64,000 nt of DNA from Lingula anatina. Taxonomy: Eukaryota; Brachiopoda; Lingulata; Lingulida; Lingulidae. The position numbers were made by a program, and so were the translations under genes. The notes beneath the pieces are model-generated. The model saw nothing but the letters and a program-made list of their open reading frames with translations, did not search any database and was not told where the DNA came from. Location of the stretch: contig NW_019775428.1 of assembly GCF_001039355.2 (NCBI RefSeq), forward strand, positions 266,492 through 330,491, written 5' to 3'. Shown in pieces: positions 35,405-49,252 of the stretch (position 1 is the stretch's first letter; the number at the start of each line of letters is the position of its first letter).

Positions 35405-37208
35405 TAAGCCACCCATTCAATTAACCAATATTAATGGCCACTTAGTTTGACAGTCATCAGTTCAACTGATAAAACATTACTGGAACCAAACAAGATCTAA
35501 AACATAATAGTCAATAATCAGTTGGTAGTAGCACCCCACGCAGCCACTCTCAAGTCTTATAATTAGTTTCTCTTGTTAATGGATATGACGTCAAACAACA
35601 GCCTCAATTGATTTCATGGAGAAAATAGTCTCCCAATCGTCACAGTTGACTGCATTTAAGTAATCTGCAAAAAAGTTTCTGCCTTCAAGGTTATATAAGA
35701 ATTATGCCTGCATTCAGAATGCAGTTAATCTTGGATAGGCAATACACTTAAAGTCTGTCATTTTATCTTGTAATTGATAGAATTTCTAGGAATGCCAGTT
35801 AAAATGACTGAGTAAAAATAACCCTTAGCCCTGTCATGCAAAACACAGATAAATTAGATTGACTTCCGAGAAAAATATGAGAAGATATTTTTTAATTAAT
35901 TTCACAGATGACACTAAGGAACCATTTGAAGTATTAATATCTAGTATAGCAATAAACTATTTCACCACCTAGGTATGTCTGAAAGTTTCACAAGATCTGT
36001 ATTATTATTTTAAGCTTTTTTTACATTTACAAAATAAATACATGTAGCTTCTTTAAAGAATGCATGGTAAAGATAATAATAAAACATTTGTGAAACAAAA
36101 ATTATGACTAATAATAAGTTTCAACTAAAAAAAATAATAAGCAAATAATAAATAGCACTTAAAATTTAGAGTATAATTAAAATATAAACATCCCCAAGTA
36201 AAAGTTTTCCCAATTGGCCAATCAAGGTAGTCATTCAGATTGTCACCTTGATTCCCATTGGTTACTTTCCCTCTATGAATCAGCATACTCACTTAATGCT
36301 GGGCCGGGTTTAGTAAAACTATAACAGTGATACTGATAACACACTGGCAGCCTGTCTGACGACTTTAATGACAGCAATTTCATTAAGTAGAACAACAACA
36401 TCATAGGTTTAACATCAGGTAAGGCAAATTCACTTTATTAAATTTCTGTCTTTTTTTTAATTTGTACACAAAATAAATAAATCATTTAAAAATGAAATGG
36501 AACTTCACCTCAAAGGTAAGTTTACAGTCTTAGAGTAACTATTCCACTGTAACTAGTCTTTATCTCATTTGTTGGATACAACTCCCTGCCTGCATTTAGT
36601 GATAACTTGATAAACTGGGGTCAGACACTGGTCATATAAGGACAGACCATTGGTCATTTCCTGACAGCTCTGACCATTGCCTGATTAGTGAAACTGTCTG
36701 ACCAAACCAGACATTGCTTCGAAGGCACTCTGTGACCATTGGCTTTGTAATCATTAGACTATGTTTTGTTATCTAAGCCTCATTCAACAGAAATATTGAC
36801 TTAATGTAGTAAACTTAACATGTCTGCAACGGATACTTTTTCAGAAATGAAGTAATTCAGAAGAAAATAGTTATGATAATAAATAAATAAAAGATATCTT
36901 CCTCCAAAATACTGAAAAGCAGATAGGGATATTAAATTCTTGTTTTCCTCCTAGAAGCAAGTGCTTTTATTTAGAAATTTCTGTACAATTAATAAAATAT
37001 TTCCAAGACTACATTTCTCCAGTTACTGCCACACTGACCTGCTATGATCTTTACAACACATCATAGGACATGTTAATATGTGAATTAACAAAAACATAAC
37101 AGATGACACCAATTAAAAGGGAAGGATGCTTTTATTAATTTCCATTTTTGTTTATCATAGATAAATCATGAACTGATAGGTGCTACTAATGAAGCCCCCA
37201 CCCCATCT

Positions 37209-37211
<3 letters not shown>

Positions 37212-37265
<54 letters not shown>
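37212..37265. repeat. CT microsatellite
   Basis: About 27 uninterrupted CT units. Confidence 0.97.
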
Positions 37266-37268
<3 letters not shown>

Positions 37269-37672
37269 AAGATTACCATTATTACCAAAAAAACACAGAT
37301 ATACAGTGTATCATCGTGTTTTTAACAACACTAACTCTACCTGCAGATAGAAAAATCTGTGATAGGAAAGCAAAATGACTTGCAAATGTCAACCGTTCTT
37401 AATTATACTGGCTGTAAGGCAATGATTTTTTGACTATCACATCTAGTTCTGTAGATGTCCATCTGGAAAAAGAATTAGAAAAAAAGAAAAAGGAAAAAAA
37501 AACCCCACAGCTTGGATAATGTATCTTAGTAGATAGCCTATCAAAGCAAAACACCCTGACTGTCTGACATAGTGTTTCCAGGTAAATATATCTAAATGTA
37601 CAGCTTGAATTATATGGTCTATCAAACTAAATGTTCCACTTGTCTGCAGGAGAGAGCTGTAGGAAAGGCTAG

Positions 37673-37887
37673 GGGTGCATTCCCATAGATTTTAGATCGA
37701 TCTATCCCCGCGGAGAGTCTCACTAGATTACTGTCAGATAATCCGGCTTAAATGTCCGTCCCGCCTACTACAAGCTGTAAGGGGGTAATTAATTTTCGTG
37801 CCCGCTCAGCTGACAGCTATTTAGCGTGAACCCCCAGGGAGTTAGGTCGATCTAAAGTAGATCAATCTAATCTATGGGAATGGGGTC
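37673..37887. mobile_element. Palindromic MITE, family 1 short form (copy C)
   Basis: 215 bp from GGGTGCATTCCCATAGATTT to CTATGGGAATGGGGTC, flanked by TAG and TAA. Imperfectly palindromic: GATCGATCTATCCCCG near the left end pairs with the GGAGTTAGGTCGATC segment on the right. Confidence 0.88.
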
Positions 37888-37991
37888 TAAGTCCTGTGAT
37901 AGTTTGTCAATCACAGAGGTCTTGTATATTATCTGGTGTTATTGCTGCCTGTAAGGATTTTATATAGGAAATACATCTAATACAAAATTCA

Positions 37992-38320
37992 GGGTCTGAC
38001 ATTTGAACTCACATCCATCATGGCTATAATAGGGTCCAGTGGGTCAGATAGGTGAAATTTACACCAAAAAACACCTAGGTTTCTTTAAAGGTCAACTTAG
38101 GTCAACTGATTTATTTTCTTAAATTGTCATATAGAATTATTACTCTTCGTGGGTCTGCCATTTGAACTCATACATTTTTCGCGGCTCATGGGCCAGAATT
38201 AGGGTTCACTGGCCGGAGTCAAAGCAGTCAAACTTGGGGGCCAATTGTGGCTTAATGTCTTCACAGGTCAACTGATTTCATTTCTTGTCCTTGAAAATAT
38301 TTTTCTTGTGTCAGAATTCC
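37992..38320. repeat. Degenerate ~159-bp tandem repeat, two copies
   Basis: GGGTCTGACATTTGAACTCA at 37992 recurs as GGGTCTGCCATTTGAACTCA at 38151, and GGTCAACTGATTTATTTTCT near 38099 recurs as GGTCAACTGATTTCATTTCT near 38266. The middle parts are diverged. Confidence 0.65.
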
Positions 38321-39195
38321 AGTCCCATGGGTTAAACCGTGGGTATGTTGCTGTGTTTGGACAAAACAGTCCTGACTTTGTTCACACTTCACTTAATCAC
38401 ATTCAAGTCTATTTAAAATGTCAATAATACAAGGCTCTTGTAAAAACTAGAGGAGTTAGCCAGGACGTTAAATTGTAGCACAATACCTGTGAAGTATTTG
38501 TATTGTAACCTTTTGATAATACACAGCTTATTTGGTCCCAATATAGCACGATTCTCAACAATGGTTACATCATTGTTGTATTTACTTAGTCATTGTGGCT
38601 GATGTTGTGACTAGAATATACCAATCGGGCCTCAGAGATGGCAGTGTAAAATTTCCTGTGAATTTCAACTAAACTCCAGACGTTATAAAAACACGCCAGT
38701 ACAGCCCTAATGATGATTTTTCATATTTGTTCAGTCATTGCAGGCAAGGACACAATAAATGACGTACACCTTTGTAAGCAGGAGATGTCAGTATTTATTT
38801 CACCTGGAACTGTATGTAAATCACCCCTATCCAGAAACACACACATTTCTTCTGTGCAGGTGAACTTGTAGTCACCAAAACACAAAGACAACAGAGAATG
38901 ACATTGGTCAGACGCTCAAGGACTCACTGACCATTAGCTGTAACATTAATCAAGCATCACACCTGGCTGGACTGGCTGGACAGGTGCCCCATCCCTGACC
39001 AGTGTCCAACTGGGCTGTTGTGGTAAAGTTAAAAAAAAAATAGGCCTTTCACAATGCAATTAATGGTACCAGACCAGAGCAAAGTAGGGCCACGCCAAGG
39101 TATCTCTTTAATGCTGTCACTAATTGGTAATCAACTTTTTTCACACCTAATACAGGAATGAGTCTGTCATTTAGTGAAAAAGTCAGAAATATTTC

Positions 39196-39280
39196 ATGGG
39201 ATCCAGGGGGCTGCCTAGGCCAATGATATTTTTGACTCCAAAAAAGTCGGAAATCTGTTAATTATTGGAAAAAGCTTATC
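39196..39280 (+). repeat. Dispersed repeat, copy 2
   Basis: GGGATCCAGGGGGCTGCCTA then GGCCAATGATATTTTTGACT and AAAAAGTCGGAAATCTG. Close to copy 1 at 21391. Confidence 0.7.
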
Positions 39281-40305
39281 CCTGCTAATGTCAGGAATTA
39301 TAGAACAAGATAATATATAGTTCAATTCATTGATTTAATTCTTTCTAATTTATTTTTAATTTTTGTAAAGTCAGCAAACATAAAACTTATTGGCTGAGAC
39401 ACACTCTCTCTGATGAGCCTGGCTGGTGTAGACAATAGTTATCTGCAGTCTGGAATCAATAATTCAGCATTTTGCAGTATTTTCCAGAAAAAAAATAACA
39501 GGGAAGTAAATTAGAAAAAAGAACACAATCTATTTTCCTGTCAAGTGTTACACAATCAGTTTGAATGTTTTAACCTAACACTGAGAGGACCTTTGGCAAG
39601 TATCATAGGATGTTCTTCATTTTATCTGTGTTCAAGATTTACCTGAGAGTACAACCATCAGCCTGTGCTGCATCTTAGTAAATAATTTCATACCAAATCA
39701 TCTACAAAATTACAGACTTTATGATCCAGGTTATATTGCAGAAAGATGGAATAGATGGAGATATCATATTAAGTGAGGAGTTGTATGACCCCATTGATCC
39801 TGATGTGTTACTTGATCTTATCAAAGCAATGAAGGGAATCTAAGGTAAGGGGTACGGATCATTGAAGTTTGGGTTGAACTGTGGGAGGTTGTCCATAAAC
39901 CATGATGGCTAGTCTGGCTGCTCAAGGAACACAATGTGTGTTAGACCTTGCTATATGCAAAAATCAATGAAGAAAAAAAAAAGATTGAAATAAAATGAAA
40001 AAAGTGAAAATTTCAAAATTTCTCTTTAACATCAAGGAATTGCATTTCCAAAACTACTGTGAAAAATACCATCTACAAACTTGGTGNTCATTACATTCAC
40101 ATTCCAAATTTACCATCATAAGTGAAATTCATCAGGCTCTATTTTTTTGACAAGACTAAATTTGGATACCTTTCAGCAAAGCACAAGGTTCAGAAATTAA
40201 CTTTGGCCATAAGCAACTTTTGTTTCTATGGACAATGTTTAATTGCCATGTACTTTTTCAAAGAGATAATAAAAAGGGTTCTATTTTTTTCACTTGGCTA
40301 GAGTA

Positions 40306-40370
40306 CTGGGAGAAGGGGGGGGGAGGGGGTGGGGGGGGGAGGGGGTGCAGGTGCCGGTGGGGGAGGGGGC
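40306..40370. repeat. G-rich tract
   Basis: A 65-base stretch of mostly G with several GGGG runs, able in principle to form a G-quadruplex on the plus strand. Confidence 0.8.
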
Positions 40371-42028
40371 ATATTTAGGGCATATGTCTCAGTTATCAAT
40401 ACTAATCACAAACAGTTTGCTACAAAGTGACCATCCATCCTTGGTCATCGTCCATCCTTGGTGGATGACGTCTATCAGTTATCATTCACTGTGCCAGCCA
40501 CTTTAATGGTCTTCATGGCTGGCTTCAAGTTGACAATAATTTGGTATTGATTAGGTTAAAAGGCATACCTGGCACTACACAGTTAACACACTATGACCGG
40601 GAGTTCACCATGGACATTTTCTGTGACCAGTGAAGTTTAAACGCTTAGATTAACAGGGGTCAATAACTTAGATCTACATAAAATGAGTTGTAGGAGGAAA
40701 ACCACAGTCATTTTCCCAGTAATGTGTAACATTTTATTTACTAGAGAGATTGGTACAACTGTTCTTGTATCTTTTAACTCATGTAGTTTGTTTCTATCTG
40801 AGTAAGCAACTTGGGAGGCACACAGCCGATTACTTCACATTCTTTATTAAATAATACCTATTGCAAATAGGTGAAATGCAGAAACTTGAGAAAGAAACTT
40901 GAGAACCTGTGAGAATTTAAATCTTTTTTGTCCAAACTTTCACCTCACCAGTTTTGCACGCTGAAAACCATCAGACGATGTTTATGTCCCTTAAAATGAG
41001 TACAAAATTGCCGAACTGTAAGTCTGGCCCTGCAATTACATTTTACACTTTTTAAACAAATACTAAAAATAACCGCACTGGCTGGCTTCCAGACACCCCG
41101 AAGATCAACAAGATGGAAATAATACATTTTAACAAATAACCACCAACAAAACATAAAGTAAACACTAACTGTGCTTATTTCTGGCCACTAGAGATGTAAA
41201 TGACAGAAACAATGAATGTCAAATTTAGATAAGTTTATTTTCCAAGCAAGGGCTTTAACAGAAAGACAGTAGTAAAATATTATTACAGTTCTTTGTATTG
41301 ATGGTGTTGCACAGAGATTATTTCTATCGAAATCCTGACAGAGATTTAATGATGCTCTTTCTGATAAAAAAAAAAGAAAATGAAAAAAAAAAAAAAATTA
41401 TAAGCAAGGATCAACAAAAATCATAAAACCTAATGTCTACTATCATTATATCAAGAAAATATACACTATATCTAAATGAATCTGGAATCAGACCTTAAAT
41501 GTACTTAAAACACACACTGCTTTTTGTAACAGATTAAAAGACGTGATTTCTTCTGAGATCAACATAGGTATCTGCATCTTTTCTACCTCTAACTACAAAA
41601 AACAATCCATTTGCCCTTTAAATAGTCAACAAACTAAACCACAAAGCACTACATTCACAGGGCTATTAGAAGAAAGATTGATTGTTCTTATCACTGGATT
41701 GTCATTTATGTAGAATTGAAGGGGGAGGGGGGGTCTCATACTAGCTGTCAGTTATAGGTCCATCTTTGGCTTCATTCACATGCAATGTCTATTTTCTAAA
41801 TTCTATTTTCTATTCGCGGTATGTCTTATGATCACAGTCTATGCCCTGAATATCCCGCCGCGTAATTACTGGCAGCGCGAGCCAGTTACTTATAGTAACT
41901 TATAGTCAGATGTTAAGCCCTGCTGTTGAGTTTGAAGCTTGTGGTCATGCAAGCAATCAACTATAAATCACACTACTGCCATCTAATGAGATAAATGAAT
42001 CAACATATTAAACAAAATACAGAAATAA

Positions 42029-42283
42029 GGGACCATTCCCAGACCCTATCGTACTAACTGTGGATCGATCCATCTGCAAATGAGAAGGGATTTCTCGCTA
42101 AATTGCAATCAACTTAGATGTCTGTCATGCCTAATGAAGCTGCTATGGGGTAATTAATTATCATTTAGTAGCTTCAGTAGGCGTGCCAGACATCTAAGCC
42201 ACTTAAGCTGAAAGCAATTTAGCGAGAAACTTCTTGGAGATGGATCGATTCTGTTAGATCGATCCAGGTATGGGAACCCAGTC
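42029..42283. mobile_element. Palindromic MITE, family 1 long form (copy D)
   Basis: 255 bp from GGGACCATTCCCAGACCC to GGTATGGGAACCCAGTC, with TAA at 42026-42028 and 42284-42286. The arms pair over most of the length: TTTCTCGCTAAATTGCAATC left with AAAGCAATTTAGCGAGAAAC right. Confidence 0.92.
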
Positions 42284-43130
42284 TAAGAAGGGCTGTTTAC
42301 AGGGATTGGGCACATCACTTGGTTAGGTGCAGTGGGTTCAAACCACATGGTCAAGCCATTACAAACAGACTTGGTTACTGGCATGCCTTGGTCACTATTT
42401 ACTGCCCATCGGTCACTAGAACCTTGTAGTACAAGAGGGCAATAAAAGGATGATAGATCTCTGCTTTAATGTGAAATGGCATACTTTGTAGCATGCTGAA
42501 GACTACAGTGTATGATGTCATACAGTGCATTGTAATATATCTCACAGTAACAGTAAGAGAGAATTAAGTAGTTGCTAGTATTCCTTTGTATTTTCTCCTC
42601 CAAGTTCATTAGGGATATGATGCTAACATTTTTTCACATATTTGTTAATGCCTTAAGAGGAGTTCTTATTTTCATTTTAGATAAACAGTTTTGATATCTC
42701 TGATACAGAGAGGTAAAAAAGTTATGGTATGTTGTGGAATACCTGAGACATACATGAAGCAGCTTTGGTTTCTACATGGGTACATTCTGTAAGCTTCAAC
42801 TAATAATACAAGGTAATTTAGAGTAGGGCCTTTGTGGTCAAGTATTTTTTTAAACTTATTAACTTTCTGAAATGAACAAATGAGAGAGCATGGGGCATTC
42901 AAGCATGACTCATATGTAGAATTTGTTTTACAGAATTAGATTGGTGAATTTAAAGAGATTTCTTTAGGGATTTGGATTTAGTCATAATGATGTAATATCG
43001 TTTCTGAGAAAAATATTTCTTTTTTTCCTTTAGATCTATGTTCTACATTATTAAGTGAATTCTACTAATCAAACCGACAGAAAAATATATGTTCAAAAGA
43101 CTGCACTTTTATTGCCTCTGACGTCAGAAA

Positions 43131-43253
43131 CATTATTTTCAATTCATCAGTGGTTTGTGTCCTACAAAAAAACAAACTCCCAAATTATATCACATTATTT
43201 TCAATTCACCAAGGTTTAGTATTCTACATAAAAGAAACTCCCAAAGTGTATCA
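43131..43253. repeat. Tandem ~62-bp duplication
   Basis: CATTATTTTCAATTCATCAG at 43131 and CATTATTTTCAATTCACCAA at 43193, each continuing to AAACTCCCAAA and TATCA. About 80 percent alike. Confidence 0.8.
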
Positions 43254-43560
43254 CATTCAACACTTTAAACCAATAGTCTGTTCTCTCACTAACATATCCC
43301 AAATGAAAAAGACACATCTGTGTAATTCCCTGCTCGTTTTGGAGAGATTGTATATTGAAAACCATCAATACCTGTGGCAATTAGCTGCGCAGGACTGATC
43401 TAAAGTTAAGGAAAACTAATGATGATGATCTTCAATGCCTGATGACAAACACCATCAGAAAACATTGAATTGACCTCACTTCACACTGGGAACACAGTGA
43501 CATTGGACTAGACTGTCTCAGACAGAATTGCCATTCTCACATGATGTTATGTTGCATTCC

Positions 43561-43563
<3 letters not shown>

Positions 43564-43624
<61 letters not shown>
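43564..43624. repeat. GA microsatellite
   Basis: About 30 uninterrupted GA units. Confidence 0.97.
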
Positions 43625-43625
<1 letters not shown>

Positions 43626-44688
43626 CCTATACTAGCACTAGGCTAATTAGGTTGAACTCGTCATAAAAAAAATAAATGCTTAAAAACTAAAACTTAGAGG
43701 GCCCAGCTTGACTGAAAGGGCAACCTTAAACTCTGAGATAGTTCGTTCCAACTTGACAAGAAACACAACCAAGAAAATAACTTCTCCTGCCATGTCTAAA
43801 GCTAAGTTCCAATTAACTCCACCATATCCATGTTGCTGCTGATGTAGATATCAGACACCAGTCTCGTGGGTATCAGACATCACAGTGTTATTGTCTGGTC
43901 ATCACGTCTTCCACCTACGGCAACACTCAGGTAATTAATGGATGACAACAGACTGACGTAATCAATTACAACATTAATAGACCAATTACATGACTGAACA
44001 GAGGTGGTCTTCTGTTTCTGTGAGAGAATGGCAGGAAAAGCAAAGCAAATTTAGAGACAATCAGGAAATTAATTGCACAAGGCTGAGCTCTAATTAGAAG
44101 ATAAAAGCCCGCTAGCCGTGTATTGTCCTACAACATTTCACTATGTTTATTATGGTACGGATTAGATATAAATTACAGGGGTACACACTCCCTGCCACTC
44201 ATTTAGAGGTTAATCTGTCCTTCACCAGTTTTTTCCTAAGATTTATCACAAATCACAGCAATACAAAGACAAGTCAATAGAACAACCCATGTCCTTAATC
44301 AAAGCAGGTTATCATTAACACATTTTAAGGACAGTGGAATTATTGTTCTATCTAAGCCATTCACTTATTAAGAAAATGAGCAATGATGATAACCCTCATC
44401 AATTTCAATACAGCACAGGGCCTTAATGAATGAGAAGAGTAGGGGAATTCTTACCAGTAACAGATGTCTTGGCAAGGTCAACAAGATTCTTGGAAATAGA
44501 TAGATGTGCATTATTTGACAAGGAGTAGATATTGAGGTCAATCTATTGGATGTTGGGATGGGGCTTTCTGTACTTCACCAATACATTACTATCTCAATCA
44601 AATGCATAGTCCATAAAACAGCATCTCCCAGACTTGGCAGAGTACAGGAATAAAGGGAGAAGCCAATATTCAGTCATGAGCCTAGGTT

Positions 44689-44713
44689 AAAAAAAAAAAA
44701 AAAAAAAAAAAAA
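44689..44713. repeat. Poly(A) tract
   Basis: 25 A's followed after about 30 bases by a copy of the dispersed repeat at 44751. No target duplication recognised. Confidence 0.9.
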
Positions 44714-44750
44714 TAATGTACATTTTATCATGGGACCCAACACCTAACTG

Positions 44751-44830
44751 GCTGGGGGTCTGGGGGCTGCCTTAGAATTGAATTTAAAAGCGTGGAAATC
44801 CACGTTTTCATGGAAAAAGCTCATGTCTGA
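44751..44830 (+). repeat. Dispersed repeat, copy 3 (diverged)
   Basis: GGGGGTCTGGGGGCTGCCTTAG, split by later changes, then AAAGCGTGGAAATCCACG and TGGAAAAAGCTCATG. It resembles copies at 21391 and 39196 only in part. Confidence 0.5.
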
Positions 44831-46604
44831 ATACTGGGCCAATGTGCAGATCTGAACTTTTTTTCCGTCCATCAATAGCCATTTCACTGACTGAATTTAT
44901 TCCCCATTACATGGTGGTTTAATGATGTTGCCTCAGGGACATACAGCCTTTGATGTCAGGATGGTCTGAGAGGATCTCTACTTTTCTGTTTAATGAACAA
45001 TCATAAGCTGCTTCACTTAACTTTCCTAACCTACAGTTTCTGATTTGGCGCCCAGGAAATCTACTCCAGGAACCATTGTGGACATGATTGCTATCAGTAA
45101 ACTCAAGTTGAATTTTTATTATTTATGAATTTCAGAACAGAAAGTTCAGAACATTATATCAACATCAAACTTTATTCCATCTCTAATAAATGTCTACAAT
45201 TTTTTAAAATAGATTTGAGCAAACCTTTCAATTATACAAACTGACCTTTTGTTTAGATTTCTTAAATACTTAATTATAAACACTTTTGGGAAATCAGCTG
45301 GATTCATTACCATTTTATGCTTAGTGTGAAGAGGAAATATCCTTAAATTAATTAAACGTTAGAAAAAAATGATGTCGAAATTGGTAGGTAATTGCCATAT
45401 AGCTGGAACATTCTAGAATTGGGCCAGAAAGGGTGTGAAGACCTCATTTTCAGCTTTTATGACTCTTCAGCACATTCCTGGTGTAAATTAATAACAAGAC
45501 TATGAAGGATTTATTGACAAATTACGTAGCTTGTCCCTATGGCTTCACACCAGTTCTCTCATGTGTGGGCTGCTTTATTGAGTGAAGATGATGCCAGAAC
45601 ATATTTCTGATATCCATATATTTCCCTTGTCATAGTCAGATTACAGCCTTCAGAATGTCATGTTAGACAAAGGTTATGTGTTCTGAGGACAATTACAAGG
45701 TGAAGATATACCTGGGGGATCCTCTCAGGGATCTTCATATCATATTTGTTACACAGACCAGTGCACGTTTCCAAGTATCAAGCCATTGAAAAACGTCTTC
45801 TATTTGTAATATCGCCATCATGCTATAAGAAGATCTGAACAGAAGAACTTTGAAAGCTGACCCAGTTGACTTCCAGAAAACAGAAAACTTGTTTTTGATG
45901 TATAACATAAATATCGGGACAATTTAAAGAAAAAAAGTTTTTCTAGACAAACACCTACAGTTATTCTTGGCTACACACGGTGGCAAACAAAAAAGAAAAA
46001 AATGTTCTTTATATTGCCAAGCTTGATCAAATAAACAGTATCAAATTCAAACCTTTATTTCAACAGAATTTTTAAGGGTCACATTCTTTGAAAGCACTCC
46101 AAGCCCCTATTCACCAACACAGTAATCACCTCACTGCCGAAAGAACACACATGCATTGCCTGCCTTACACTCTGAGAAAGAAAGTGCATCATGAATTTTT
46201 ATCAATTCAAAAAAATTAAATTATGTTTCAAATGAAATTTCATGCAAATGTGCAAAGAAAAAACTCCCATTAACAAAAGGTATACTGTTAGGAACCCATT
46301 TAACACCAAGAAACTCTGAAAACAGCACATTTTTTATAACCTTGAAAGAAGTACTGAAAGTCCTAATCTTTTTTTCAAAAAGTATTGATTAGAACTCACA
46401 GAAAGTGACCATTTCTTTACAAACACTATATGGTAATATATAGCCCAAAATCTAATTAGTCGAAGGATTGCCTTATTTGAACTTGCATCTTTCACCTTTT
46501 TTATAAAAACCTAAACAAGAGAAAATGCCAGAAACCCACTTGATACTGCAAACCACTTATTCAAATGTGTATCCTACTGCCTTCTGGATACAAAACTGCT
46601 CTTA

Positions 46605-46778
46605 CACCCCATTCAGAAAAGGGGACTAACTAGTTCGAGGGTCAATATGGCGACCTCCTACAAAGCTTGCCGTGTAATCCGCTAATAGACACTGAAAAGA
46701 TATCCTGTGGGGAAGTATTCAAGTGGGTCGGCCATATTTGACCCTTGGACTAGTTAGTCCACTGTTCTGAATGGGGCC
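46605..46778. mobile_element. Palindromic MITE, CATTCAGAA type (complete)
   Basis: 174 bp from CACCCCATTCAGAAAAGGGG to CTGTTCTGAATGGGGCC with TTA at 46602-46604 and 46779-46781. Arms ACTAACTAGTTCGAGGGTCA and TGACCCTTGGACTAGTTAGT pair with one or two mismatches. Confidence 0.9.
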
Positions 46779-47450
46779 TTAGAAATTAAACCAGAATCAG
46801 CTCTAGCTTTCTCTGAGAATCCAATCATTGTGAAATAATGGCTCTCAAGTACTCACATTCCCTGGGGACACAAAGCTTGGCCTTAAATGTCTCATTACAA
46901 TCTATTCCATGGCCTCGATTACTGCTTTCTTAAGCAGTTGTTTAGAAACTACAGGGCAGTGATTATAGTAGGACTTATTAAGGTCAACAAACACTCTGGG
47001 ACATGAGCTGAGCTAACCGGATTTACCTGTTAAAAGCTCAGCAAGTTCTCTTTGTCTATGGTGACTTTCTTGTCTTTTGTTTTCCAAAGAAAAAAAAAAA
47101 AAAACAAGTTGGACTTGATCTCCTGTAGGCTTAACCAAGAAGCTGTTAGTTTGATTCTCATCAGTCTACTAGCTCAGCTCACAGCACTTAGTGTGCACTG
47201 GCCATTTTCTGAGAAGCAACTAACTGCCATTTAAAGAGAGCCTGCAGTTAAGACACGGCCTCAGAAATCAATACATATTTCTCAAATAGATTTTAAACTG
47301 TAAAAGAACACCCCTGTCAATAGCAACTGATAAATCTTTTGGATTACTTGGTCTTGATATAAATGTGAGTCAAGTGCAGATGGTACAAAGGTATACATCA
47401 GTGCTTCCACCCATAGCAACATATTTTCAGCCTGCTACACTTTTTATCCC

Positions 47451-47451
47451 A

Positions 47452-47486
<35 letters not shown>

Positions 47487-47490
47487 AATA
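47451..47490. repeat. AAAT microsatellite
   Basis: About ten ATAA/AAAT units. Confidence 0.9.
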
Positions 47491-48995
47491 AGAGTACAAT
47501 AAGCCATATTGATAACAGGGTACTGATGTTGACTGGTTAAAAAATTGTTCCAGTTCCCACACAAAAGGCATCAAAGCATCATACATTAAGTGACTGCGTT
47601 TATAATATCAAAACTATACAAATAAATTAATAAGTGTGTAGTTGGTCTGAATGCAAAAGAAATAAGTAGTATTTCTTTTTGTTGAATTTACCCCCCCCCT
47701 CCCTCCCTCCCCTTGCCTCACCACAAACTGCTTCCACCCTGGGTTCAACAGAGTTCATATTCATTCATCAATTTCTAATCATCTCTTTATTTCTAACAAG
47801 CCAATTGAAATCAACTAAGCATGCTACAATGGTTCTCCTACCTAAGTATCCCTTCCCAGTAGTCATATGACGTGTATCATGTCTTTCTGCTATCAATCAT
47901 GTTCCCAGGGAAATAAGAGAAACTCCCGTGTTTACTCGCGGCCTTTTTTTTAAGTATTGCTTTACATATATTGTCAGGGACTTTGCCATTGCGCCAACCT
48001 TCATGGTTTTCTATAACTTTTGTGAAAAATATTTGATCCCTCCCTAAAGAAGGTTATTTTATTGAGGCAATTTCTAATTTCTTATTAATATCGTTTTCTT
48101 TGCAATTGTTTTGATAATATGTTAATTACTCAATCTTTTCAATGGGGGAATATGAATTTTACAGATACAGCAACTGTATTTTTAAGTCATGATTTCTTAA
48201 AATTACAACACTTCTATTGAGTGGTATCAACAAAAATAAAAAGCAGGCTACTCTATAGTTCTATTTTATACAGTAAAAGAACCACTTGTGCAATAAAGAA
48301 ATATAATTTTTGTGATCCTAAAATTATGTATCTGAAAATTTGATAATTTATGCCCATTGAAAAGACTGAGTAATTACCATTTCCTTTTGTTTTCCAAGCA
48401 CCTTGTTGTCTTAATTTTTTATAACAGAGGACTTGGTAATCTTTATTCCATTCACTTTTGGCTCCCTATTAGATTTGTTGGTAGCTCTAAGTTTTTCAAA
48501 TTTAAAGCATTTTGCGAAAATGTTTTCACAAATTTCTAGACATTCCTTTTTGCTTTGCAGCCAGAACAAGAAGTATGCTGCCCACATCTCTCTCACTTAA
48601 ATTCCTTCTTTCTGTATGGCTAACACCTTTCCCACAAACAAATATTCCAAAAAGGTTTCCCAAGAGTAAAACAATTCCCAGAAAAGCTAAGAATTGCTAT
48701 TTTTCTGATTAGAGAAAACCATCAATGATATTCTTCTTTTTAACCATTAGGTTATTTAAGGAACCTCAGCTCATTAAAAAACAGAAGGAAACCTAATTTG
48801 CAAAATGAAATTATCCCATTACTGAAATTGGAACTAATTTCAAGCACAAAAAAAAAGAGAGAGAGACAGACCCCTACATTTATTTTTTACAGTTAACCTT
48901 CAAGATTACATAACTATATGTCAAAATTGTATGGTACAAAAAAATCTATCTGTTATCTATAGATTAACTCCAGTTCAGTTCCCAGTCCTCTCATA

Positions 48996-49252
48996 GGAAC
49001 CATTCCCAGATCCTATCATACTAACTGTGAATCGATCTATCTCTGAGGGGATTCTTGCTAAATTGTAATCAACTTAAGTGGCTTAGATATCTGTCACGCC
49101 CACTGAAGCTGCTAGGGGGCAATTAATTATCGTTAAGCAGCTGCAGTAGGCACGCCAAACATCAAAGTGGCTTAAGTTGAAAGTGATTTTGGGAGAAACC
49201 CCTAGGAGATGGATCAATCCTGTTAGATTGCTCTAGGTATGGGAATGGGGTC
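48996..49252. mobile_element. Palindromic MITE, family 1 long form (copy E)
   Basis: 257 bp from GGAACCATTCCCAGATCC to GGTATGGGAATGGGGTC with ATA on both sides (48993-48995, 49253-49255). Strongly like copy D at 42029. Confidence 0.9.

Noticed and set aside
42310-42360. GGTTCAAACC resembling a tRNA/SINE B box
   Set aside because: No A box at the right spacing and no cloverleaf; the similar GGTTTGATTCC near 25563 fails the same test.
43418-43460. TGATGATG...CTGA words suggesting a C/D snoRNA
   Set aside because: On the strand opposite to the host gene, no terminal stem, and such words are common in AT-rich DNA.
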